64,000 bases of DNA. It comes from UBA3006 sp036746695. Lineage in GTDB: Bacteria > Actinomycetota > Acidimicrobiia > Acidimicrobiales > Ilumatobacteraceae. Shown piece after piece: positions 57,173 to 64,000 of the stretch. The notes beneath the pieces were generated by a model, which was given only the letters and a program-made list of their open reading frames with translations, did no database searches and had not been told where the DNA came from. A program made the position numbers and the translations under genes. The number at the start of each line of letters is the position of its first letter. Positions within the stretch are counted from its first letter, which is position 1. The stretch covers positions 62,001 through 126,000 of the forward strand of contig DAIODP010000001.1 of the NCBI GenBank assembly GCA_036746695.1. The letters run 5' to 3'.

Positions 57173-60058
57173 TTTCAACAAAGGCAGCAAGAATTTGCCG
57201 GTGTAGCTGCCCTTCACTTTTGACACAGCCTCGGGTGTACCTTCGGCAATAATCTTTCCGCCACCGTTGCCGCCTTCTGGACCCATGTCGATGAGCCAGT
57301 CGGCAGTCTTGATCACATCAAGGTTGTGTTCGATCACCAGCACGGTATTCCCCTGATCAACCAAGCGCGCAAGAACCGTAAGCAGACGCCGGACATCTTC
57401 AAAGTGCAATCCTGTGGTTGGTTCATCCAACAGATAAATGGTGTGGCCAGTGCCTCGTTTAGCGAGTTCGGCCGCCAGCTTTACGCGCTGGGCCTCTCCA
57501 CCCGACAATGTGGGTGCTGGTTGCCCGAGGCGAACATAACCCAAACCAACGTCAACAAGTGTCTGCATATGCCGAGAAATACGAGGCTGGTTGGAAAAGA
57601 AATCAACTGCTTCCGCGATGGGCATGTTCAGCACATCAGCGATGTTCTTGTTTTTAAACGTGACGTCCAGCGTGTCGCGGTTGTAGCGAGCGCCCTTGCA
57701 AACCTCGCAAGGTACGTAAACATCTGGAAGGAAATGCATTTCAATCTTGATCGTTCCATCACCAGAACAAGCCTCGCAGCGACCACCAGGAACATTGAAA
57801 CTGAAACGACCTGGCTGATAGCCGCGCACTTTCGATTCGGGGGTTGTAGAAAACAACTTTCTGATGTCGTCGAAAACCCCCGTGTAGGTTGCGGCGTTCG
57901 AACGAGGAGTTCTACCAATTGGTGATTGATCCATGTCGATCACTTTGTCCAACTTGCCTACACCGTCGACGGCGGTGTGCTTGCCTGGCGCATCCTTCGA
58001 CTTGTAAATCTTTTGCATGAGCGAGGGAAGCAAGATATCTCGCACCAACGTGCTCTTTCCGCTGCCCGATACGCCCGTGACGGCAACAAAGCATCCAAGC
58101 GGAATTTTTGCCGTGATGTTTTGCAGGTTGTGCTCACGTGCTCCCCTGATTGTCAACCAATCGGCTCCTGTTGGTCGGCGATCTTTCGGCACAGGAATGC
58201 TTCGTTTACCGCTGAGATACTGTCCGGTGACGGAACCCGCAGCCTTATAAATGCCCGGGACAGGCCCGCTATAGACCACCTCGCCACCGTGCTCGCCAGC
58301 ACCAGGGCCAATGTCTACGACCCAGTCGCTGGCGCGAATGGTGTCTTCATCATGCTCGACAACCAAAACCGTGTTGCCTAAATCGCGTAGCCGAACGAGA
58401 GTATCAATGAGTCGATGATTGTCTCGCTGGTGTAAACCAATTGAAGGTTCATCTAATACATACAGCGTTCCAACCAGGCCCGACCCGATTTGACTTGCGA
58501 GTCGAATTCGCTGAGCCTCGCCGCCTGCAAGTGTTGCCGCTGGCCGGGACAATGTCAGGTAATCAAGCCCGACGTCCAACAGAAAACCAAGTCGCGCATT
58601 CACCTCTTTAGTAATTCGTTCAGCAATCATCGTGTCTCGGTCGCCCAGCACTAGTTGCTTTAGGAAAGCCGCAGACTCGGCGATGGACATGTCACATACC
58701 TGGCTAATGCTGTGTTTGTTTACCTTCACCGCTAAAGATGAAGGTCGCAGTCGCTCCCCTTTGCATGCAGGGCAATCGGCCTCTCGCATGTAGCTCTCGA
58801 ATTGTTCGCGAGCATTATCGCTTTCGGATGACTCATGTCGACGCTTGATCCATGGAATTACGCCCTCGTAAGCCGTGCTGTATTCACGAATTCGGCCATA
58901 GCGGTTCTTGTATTTCACCATCATCGAATCGCCGACACCATTAAGCACCAGATTGCGATGCTTTTCAGAAAGCTTCGACCAAGGTTTATCTAGGTCGATG
59001 TTGTACTCCTCGGCCACAGCCTCGAGCATCCTCGTGAAATACTGCGTGTGTGCAGACCTCCATGGCGATATCGCGCCTTCATTGATACTCATGCCAGCAT
59101 CCGGGACGACCAAGTCGACGTCAACTTCAAATTTTGTTCCCAGCCCGAGGCACGACTCACATGCGCCGAAGGGCGAGTTGAAAGAGAAATTACGCGGAGC
59201 AAGTTCGTCGTAACTGGTGCCGCACTTCGGACAAGCGAGGTGCTGGCTAAACGTGATCGTCTCACCCTGCTCATCTGGGTTCTTTGCGCTCATGATCTCG
59301 ACTTCTGCGACACCTTCCGCCAACTTCAACGCTGTCTCTAGGCTGTCCGTTAACCGTCGAGAAATAGTTCCCTTGCGTACAAGTCGATCTACAATCACTT
59401 CAATGCTGTGATTTTCGTATCGAGCAAGTTTCTGATCTTGCTTGAGGAATTCGGATATTTCGACCGTGACACCGTCTACGCGAGCACGGGAGTAACCCTG
59501 GCCCATCAGATCATTCAGCAATGTCTCGTACTCGCCTTTGCGGCCTCTTACGACTGGCGCAAGAATCTGGAACCGTGTGCCGTCTTCTAACTCCATAATT
59601 CGATCAACGATTTGCTGTGGAGTCTGGCGCTGCAATTGCGCACCGTCTTTCCAGCAATGCTGGATGCCAATTCGCGCCCACAACAAGCGTAAGTAGTCGT
59701 ACACCTCGGTAATGGTTCCAACTGTTGAACGGGGGTTCTTGGACGCAGTCTTTTGATCAATGGAAATGGCTGGTGAAAGACCCTCGATCACGTCTACATC
59801 CGGCTTGTCCATCTGCCCGAGGAACTGCCGGGCATACGAGCTCAATGACTCCACATAGCGCCGCTGACCTTCGGCATAGATCGTGTCGAAGGCGAGACTG
59901 CTTTTGCCCGACCCAGAGAGCCCAGTGAGAGCGACAAGTTTGTCGCGGGGAATCTCGACCGAGATGTTTTTTAAGTTGTGCTCACGAGCACCGCGAACAG
60001 AGATCGTGTTGGCTGCGGTTGATGGTGGCTTCTTGGTCGTCTTTTTTGTTGCAGCCAT
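57170..60058 (-). CDS. uvrA: Excinuclease ABC subunit A
   Basis: The damage-sensing ATPase of nucleotide excision repair (962 aa). It has two ABC modules, with Walker A GLSGSGKSS (near residue 48) and GVSGSGKSTLVRDILLPS (near 655). Signatures LAGGEAQRIRLASQIG and LSGGEAQRVKLAAELA are each followed by a DEP Walker B. Zinc-finger cysteines lie in CPKCGTSYDE...CESCLGLG and CEACSGDGTIKIEM...CEVCKGARYN. The N-terminal about 20 residues (ATKKTTKKPPSTAAN) are a lysine-rich extension. ATG at 60058; TAGTGT 7 bases upstream. Confidence 0.97.
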   Translation of the reverse strand: MAATKKTTKKPPSTAANTISVRGAREHNLKNISVEIPRDKLVALTGLSGSGKSSLAFDTIYAEGQRRYVESLSSYARQFLGQMDKPDVDVIEGLSPAISIDQKTASKNPRSTVGTITEVYDYLRLLWARIGIQHCWKDGAQLQRQTPQQIVDRIMELEDGTRFQILAPVVRGRKGEYETLLNDLMGQGYSRARVDGVTVEISEFLKQDQKLARYENHSIEVIVDRLVRKGTISRRLTDSLETALKLAEGVAEVEIMSAKNPDEQGETITFSQHLACPKCGTSYDELAPRNFSFNSPFGACESCLGLGTKFEVDVDLVVPDAGMSINEGAISPWRSAHTQYFTRMLEAVAEEYNIDLDKPWSKLSEKHRNLVLNGVGDSMMVKYKNRYGRIREYSTAYEGVIPWIKRRHESSESDNAREQFESYMREADCPACKGERLRPSSLAVKVNKHSISQVCDMSIAESAAFLKQLVLGDRDTMIAERITKEVNARLGFLLDVGLDYLTLSRPAATLAGGEAQRIRLASQIGSGLVGTLYVLDEPSIGLHQRDNHRLIDTLVRLRDLGNTVLVVEHDEDTIRASDWVVDIGPGAGEHGGEVVYSGPVPGIYKAAGSVTGQYLSGKRSIPVPKDRRPTGADWLTIRGAREHNLQNITAKIPLGCFVAVTGVSGSGKSTLVRDILLPSLMQKIYKSKDAPGKHTAVDGVGKLDKVIDMDQSPIGRTPRSNAATYTGVFDDIRKLFSTTPESKVRGYQPGRFSFNVPGGRCEACSGDGTIKIEMHFLPDVYVPCEVCKGARYNRDTLDVTFKNKNIADVLNMPIAEAVDFFSNQPRISRHMQTLVDVGLGYVRLGQPAPTLSGGEAQRVKLAAELAKRGTGHTIYLLDEPTTGLHFEDVRRLLTVLARLVDQGNTVLVIEHNLDVIKTADWLIDMGPEGGNGGGKIIAEGTPEAVSKVKGSYTGKFLLPLLK

Positions 60059-60065
60059 ACAGAGA

Positions 60066-60071
60066 ACACTA
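60066..60071 (-). promoter_or_regulatory. Leaderless -10 element for uvrA
   Basis: TAGTGT on the minus strand, 7 bases before ATG at 60058. No SOS box was recognised here. Confidence 0.4.
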
Positions 60072-60079
60072 GTGATTGG

Positions 60080-62116
60080 CTATTGAGCGTCGCGTAGTTC
60101 GCGGCGCAAATCTTTTACTTCATCTCGCAGCCGGGCAGCGTATTCAAATTTCAACTCGGTCGCGGCCAGATTCATTTCTTCTTCAAGGGTTTGTATCAAC
60201 CGAGCCAATTCCTGCTGAGGCAATGTTCGCAATTCGTTTACAACTTTTGCTCTCTCTCGATCACGTCGATCCTGACGGCCGGGCGCTTTCATGCCTTCAG
60301 CAGGACGAAGAACAGACAAAATATTGCCTACGGCCTTGCGGATGGTCTGGGGATCGATGCCATGCTCCGTGTTATACGCGATCTGCTTCGCTCGTCGACG
60401 TTGTGTTTCACCAATCGCTTTTTCCATAGCGGCCGTGCGCCTGTCTGCGTACATCACCACCTGGCCATTCACGTTTCGAGCCGCACGCCCGATCATCTGG
60501 ATGAGCGATGTCTGGCTTCGCAGGAATCCCTCCTTGTCCGCATCAAGAATTGCCACGAGGGAGACTTCGGGCAAGTCGAGACCTTCTCTCAGCAAATTGA
60601 TACCGACGAGGACATCAAATTCGCCAAGGCGCAGGTCGCGCAAAATCTCGATGCGCTGAATAGTGTCGACGTTGGAGTGCAGGTAACGGACTTTCAACCC
60701 TTGCTCGATGAGATACTCGCTTAAGTCTTCGGCCATCTTCTTGGTCAGCGTGGTAATAAGAATTCGGTCGCCTACCGCGATCTTCTCGTGGACCATAGCG
60801 ATGATGTCATCAATTTGCCCCTTAGTTGGGCGCACGATCACTTCTGGATCAACAAGACCCGTCGGCCGAACAATTTGTTCAACAACCTGCTGACTGGTTT
60901 GCAACTCGAATGGCGCTGGTGTTGCGGACAAGAAGATGCACTGATTGAGACGCTCCATCGTTTCTTCGAAACGTAACGGGCGATTATCCGCAGCGGAAGG
61001 AAGTCTGAAACCGTGCTCAATAAGCGTTTGCTTGCGGCTTCTGTCGCCTGCGAATTGCCCGTGTAATTGAGGGATAGTCACGTGCGACTCATCCATAACG
61101 AGAAGGTAGTCATCCGGGAAATAGTCCAACAGAGTGAATGGGGGTTCTCCGGGTTTTCGACCATCTATGTGCATTGAGTAGTTTTCGATGCCATTGCAAT
61201 AGCCAACTTCGGCCATCATTTCTAGGTCGTACTGGGTTCGCTGCTTAATTCGCTGTGCCTCGAGCAACTTCCCGTCTTGTTCGAATTGCTTAAGTTGCAG
61301 CTGCAACTCGTTCTCAATGCCGAGAATCGCTCTTCGCATGCGTTCGTCACCAGCAACATAGTGAGTGGCTGGAAAGATGAGAACTTCATTGAGAACCTGA
61401 ATTGTTTCGCCAGTGAGCTGGTCGACAACAGTTATTCGTTCGACCGTGTCGCCAAACATTTCAATTCGAGTAACGGTTTCGTCGTATGCAGGTTGTACTT
61501 CAATTGTGTCGCCTCGGACTCGAAAGTTGCCGCGACCCAATTCGATGTCATTGCGGTCGTACTGCAAGTCGACTAAGCGCTTAAGAATGCTGCGCTGGTC
61601 GTAATCGACGCCGACGTGCAATTCGAGCAGATTGCCACGATACTCCTCAGGGTTCCCCATTCCATAGATGCAGCTAACAGATGCGACAACGATGGTGTCG
61701 CGACGAGTTAAAAGGGCGGCCGTGGCGGAATGACGAAGCCTGTCAATCTCATCATTGATCGACGAATCCTTCTCGATAAAAGTGTCGCTGGACGGAATGT
61801 ACGCTTCCGGCTGGTAGTAGTCGTAATAACTGACGAAGTATTCAACTCGGTTCTTGGGGAAAAACTCTTTCATCTCTTGTGCCAATTGCGCAGCCAGGCT
61901 CTTGTTTGGAGCGAGTATCAACGTAGGGCGCTGAATCGATTCGATAGTCCACGCGATGGTGGCAGACTTTCCGGAACCAGTAATACCCAGCAATGTCTGA
62001 AAACGATCGCCGCGCTCGATGCCGGCGGACAACTGCGCGATCGCGCGCGGTTGATCTCCCGCAGGTGAATACTCTGCAACGACTTCGAAGCGCGGGCCAT
62101 TGCTTTCAGCTGACAT
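60080..62116 (-). CDS. uvrB: Excinuclease ABC subunit B
   Basis: The damage-verifying helicase-like subunit (678 aa). It has Walker A GITGSGKS, the beta-hairpin region VEYFVSYYDYYQPEAYIPSSDTFIEKDSSIND, DESHVT, the helicase motifs LITTLTKKMAEDL and VLVGINLLREGLDLPEVSLVAILDADKEGFLRS, and the C-terminal UVR motif LARLIQTLEEEMNLAATELKFEYAARLRDE. The ATG at 62116 overlaps the coaE stop as ATGA. A longer reading from 62170 would overlap coaE by 55 bases. Confidence 0.97.
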   Translation of the reverse strand: MSAESNGPRFEVVAEYSPAGDQPRAIAQLSAGIERGDRFQTLLGITGSGKSATIAWTIESIQRPTLILAPNKSLAAQLAQEMKEFFPKNRVEYFVSYYDYYQPEAYIPSSDTFIEKDSSINDEIDRLRHSATAALLTRRDTIVVASVSCIYGMGNPEEYRGNLLELHVGVDYDQRSILKRLVDLQYDRNDIELGRGNFRVRGDTIEVQPAYDETVTRIEMFGDTVERITVVDQLTGETIQVLNEVLIFPATHYVAGDERMRRAILGIENELQLQLKQFEQDGKLLEAQRIKQRTQYDLEMMAEVGYCNGIENYSMHIDGRKPGEPPFTLLDYFPDDYLLVMDESHVTIPQLHGQFAGDRSRKQTLIEHGFRLPSAADNRPLRFEETMERLNQCIFLSATPAPFELQTSQQVVEQIVRPTGLVDPEVIVRPTKGQIDDIIAMVHEKIAVGDRILITTLTKKMAEDLSEYLIEQGLKVRYLHSNVDTIQRIEILRDLRLGEFDVLVGINLLREGLDLPEVSLVAILDADKEGFLRSQTSLIQMIGRAARNVNGQVVMYADRRTAAMEKAIGETQRRRAKQIAYNTEHGIDPQTIRKAVGNILSVLRPAEGMKAPGRQDRRDRERAKVVNELRTLPQQELARLIQTLEEEMNLAATELKFEYAARLRDEVKDLRRELRDAQ

Positions 62117-62733
62117 CAAATCAACCCAGCGCCGGGCTCTGCCGTTGGCAGTTGTTGCGCCCAGAGCCAAACGTCATCGACCTGACTCTCAAGTTCTTCC
62201 AGGGAGCCCGTGTTGTCGATGATTCGATCGGCTATTGCCCTCCGTTGCTCGCGGGTCGATTGACGGCTGATACGCGCACGAACATCGTCTGCATCCATCC
62301 CCCGATGTTTCACAACGCGCTCTACGGCTAATTCGGAATCGATATCCACAACGAGAACACCCGACAAACCTTTACGTGGGTTCTCCACAAGCAGTGGAAT
62401 GTCCAAAATTACGACGTTGTTCGTGTCTCGTTGCTCATCCAGTCTTCGAGACATCTCTTTGCCAATTGCTGGATGCATAATCGCATTCAGTGCCTTGACA
62501 TTTTCCGGCGACGGGAACACGATTGCCGCAAGCTGTGCACGATTGAGGCTTCCATCCTCATTGAGGACGTCACCAAATCGATCGACCAATTGCGAAAGCA
62601 GTGGCGAACCTGCTGCCTGTAGCTCTCGAGCAATGGCATCACTATCGATAACAATTGCCCCCTTTGCCGAGAGCAATTGAGCCACCGATGATTTGCCGGA
62701 GCCAATGCCGCCTGTAAGCCCAAGAAGAATCAT
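62116..62733 (-). CDS. coaE: Dephospho-CoA kinase
   Basis: Last step of coenzyme A synthesis (205 aa). The P-loop LTGGIGSGKSSVAQLL is at residues 6-21; DSDAIARELQAAGS and HPAIGKEM hold the substrate residues, and DIPLLVE is the conserved strand. Arginines in RISRQSTREQRRAIAD form the lid. ATG at 62733. It is translationally coupled to uvrB and follows rpsA, a conserved actinobacterial neighbourhood. Confidence 0.96.
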   Translation of the reverse strand: MILLGLTGGIGSGKSSVAQLLSAKGAIVIDSDAIARELQAAGSPLLSQLVDRFGDVLNEDGSLNRAQLAAIVFPSPENVKALNAIMHPAIGKEMSRRLDEQRDTNNVVILDIPLLVENPRKGLSGVLVVDIDSELAVERVVKHRGMDADDVRARISRQSTREQRRAIADRIIDNTGSLEELESQVDDVWLWAQQLPTAEPGAGLI

Positions 62734-62746
62734 GATCTCACCAGTA

Positions 62747-62767
62747 TCGCCGCGACGCGCGCGACGA
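62747..62767 (-). terminator. Hairpin between rpsA and coaE
   Basis: On the minus strand TCGTCGCG pairs with CGCGGCGA (one G-U) around a 5-base loop, in the 45-base rpsA-coaE spacer. With no U-tract it may be a partial terminator or processing stem. Confidence 0.35.
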
Positions 62768-62778
62768 ACACGAACCGA

Positions 62779-64000
62779 CTATTCGGCTGCTGGAGCGTCA
62801 GCGACCGGGGCATCTGCTGCAGGTGCCGCAGGTGCCGCGGTTGTAGCAGAAGCATCGAAATACTCTGCCCATGCAGCTTCGCGTGCGCTGTCGTCGCCAC
62901 CAACCCAGTTGCCCTGATCGTCAACCTGGAACTGACCGCGATACTCCTCGGCCAACTCGCCACCCTCAGCGGCTTGCTTGATCGAAAGGCTGATGCGGCG
63001 GCGAGCAAGATCGAGATCGATGATCTTGACCCACAACTCTTCACCCGGCGTTACAACTTGCTCCGGAGCCTCAACATGGTGAGCCGACATTTCGGAAATG
63101 TGTACAAGTCCTTCGATGCCATCGCCAACCTGAACGAAGCCACCAAACGGAACCAACTTGGTTACACGGCCATACACAAGCTGTCCAACTTGGTGACCAT
63201 TGGCAAATTCTTGCCATGGGTCTTGCTGGGTTGCTTTGAGCGAGAGACTGATGCGCTCGCGGTCAAGATCAACCTCGAGTACTTTCACGGTCACTTCGTC
63301 ACCGATCGCAACTACTGCACTTGGATTGTCAACGTGCTTCCACGACAATTCGGAAACGTGGATCAAACCATCCATGCCACCAAGGTCAACGAACGCACCG
63401 AAGGCAACAACGCTGGAGATTCGGCCGCTGCGCACTTCGCCAACCTTCAGGTTGGTGAGGAACTCGTCACGTGCTCCACGCTGATTCTGTTCGAGCAAGG
63501 TGCGACGCGAGAGCACAACGTTGTTTCGGTTGCGGTCAAGTTCAAGAATCTTTGCAGTGATTCGTTGGCCAATGTAGGGAGCCAAATCGCGAACACGACG
63601 CAATTCAACAAGCGAGGCTGGCAAGAATCCACGAAGCCCGATGTCGACGATCAAGCCGCCCTTGACAACTTCGATAACGAGGCCTTCAACAGTTCCGTCA
63701 ACGGCCTTGACCTTCTCAATGTCTCCCCATGCACGCTCGTACTGTGCGCGCTTCTTGGAAAGTAGCAAGCGACCTTCTTTGTCTTCGAGTGTGATGACAA
63801 GAGTTTCAATCTTTTCGCCAAGCTTGACGATTTCGTTGGGGTCAACATCGTTTCGAATCGACAATTCGCGTGAGAGGATTACGCCCTCAGTTTTGTAACC
63901 AATCTCAACGAGCACCTCGTCGCGAGTGATTCGGACAACCGTTCCGGTGACGAGCTGACCATCTTTAAGTTCTACAAGGGTTCCGTTAATTGCGTCGGCA
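62779..64000 (-). CDS. rpsA: 30S ribosomal protein S1, N-terminus cut by window edge
   Basis: Ribosomal protein S1, which helps bind mRNA on the 30S subunit. About 406 residues are visible, reading in from the edge through GTLVELKDGQLVTGTVVRIT. Four S1 repeats follow, with landmarks VEIGYKTEGVILSREL, VDIGLRGFLPASLVEL, AFGAFVDLGGMDGLIHVSEL and PFGGFVQVGDGIEGLVHISEM. After the last repeat comes an acidic, then Ala/Pro-rich tail (TTAAPAAPAADAPVADAPAAE), as in other actinobacterial S1 proteins. The start lies beyond the window; an internal ATG at 63915 is not the true start. Confidence 0.96.
   Translation of the reverse strand, partial: ADAINGTLVELKDGQLVTGTVVRITRDEVLVEIGYKTEGVILSRELSIRNDVDPNEIVKLGEKIETLVITLEDKEGRLLLSKKRAQYERAWGDIEKVKAVDGTVEGLVIEVVKGGLIVDIGLRGFLPASLVELRRVRDLAPYIGQRITAKILELDRNRNNVVLSRRTLLEQNQRGARDEFLTNLKVGEVRSGRISSVVAFGAFVDLGGMDGLIHVSELSWKHVDNPSAVVAIGDEVTVKVLEVDLDRERISLSLKATQQDPWQEFANGHQVGQLVYGRVTKLVPFGGFVQVGDGIEGLVHISEMSAHHVEAPEQVVTPGEELWVKIIDLDLARRRISLSIKQAAEGGELAEEYRGQFQVDDQGNWVGGDDSAREAAWAEYFDASATTAAPAAPAADAPVADAPAAE

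Noticed and set aside
63915..63915. Internal ATG as the start of rpsA
   Set aside because: The frame stays open to the window edge and the upstream residues match the beginning of an S1 repeat.
1..64000. CRISPR arrays, insertion sequences, prophage or attachment sites
   Set aside because: No regularly spaced repeats, transposase, integrase or phage structural genes were found on either strand.

Overview
The window looks like a chromosomal segment from a streamlined, free-living actinobacterium, most likely an Acidimicrobiia-type planktonic lineage. Base composition is near 50% GC, more than 95% is coding, and many neighbours overlap as ATGA or TAATG. Lineage markers are DUF3151, an actinobacterial GuaB1-type GMP reductase, an F420-type luciferase-family enzyme, and the rpsA-coaE-uvrB-uvrA-uvrC-rapZ ... 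gap-pgk-tpiA ... secG order. No insertion sequence, prophage, CRISPR array or rRNA operon was seen. No gene-free stretch exceeds 300 bases; the largest are 16215-16404, 51358-51481 and 1890-2001.

Layout. 1-9.8 kb: housekeeping genes (typA, a small acidic protein, RNase D, rhodanese, mobA, DUF3151, M18 aminopeptidase, plsC-cmk-guaB1, sua5). 9.9-15.3 kb: a branched-chain amino-acid-type ABC importer, with its binding protein convergent to livFGMH. 15.3-18.5 kb: heme A synthase, an M23 cell-wall peptidase and a histidine phosphatase. 18.5-30.9 kb: a heterodimeric ABC exporter with a lipoprotein, an acyltransferase, a carboxylesterase, a ProA-like dehydrogenase with a Gfo/Idh oxidoreductase, an MBL-fold hydrolase, a TauE/SafE permease and a class III aminotransferase. 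30.9-41.5 kb: an eight-gene plus-strand block of two N-carbamoyl hydrolases, a fused Fe-S/Mo hydroxylase, an SsnA-like amidohydrolase, a luciferase-family flavoenzyme and a three-subunit Mo hydroxylase. It reads as an N-heterocycle (purine, pyrimidine or hydantoin) breakdown operon; mobA upstream could serve its cofactor. 41.5-45.7 kb: DEAD-box helicase, aldonolactone oxidase-like protein, MFS transporter, tRNA-Leu(GAG), secG. 45.7-51.4 kb: an oligopeptide-type ABC importer. 51.5-64 kb: tpiA-pgk-gap, rapZ, uvrC, uvrA, uvrB, coaE and rpsA (cut by the window edge).

The most unusual observation is that both ABC substrate-binding lipoproteins appear circularly permuted. In the LivK-like protein the usual C-terminal part comes straight after the lipobox and the usual mature N-terminus follows it. 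In the OppA-like protein the usual mature N-terminal block sits at the very C-terminus. They belong to unrelated fold classes yet show the same kind of rearrangement.

A second theme is start-site architecture. At least fifteen genes have a -10-like hexamer (TANNNT) 6-9 bases before the start codon and usually no Shine-Dalgarno sequence, which suggests leaderless transcripts. This pattern was used to choose several starts.
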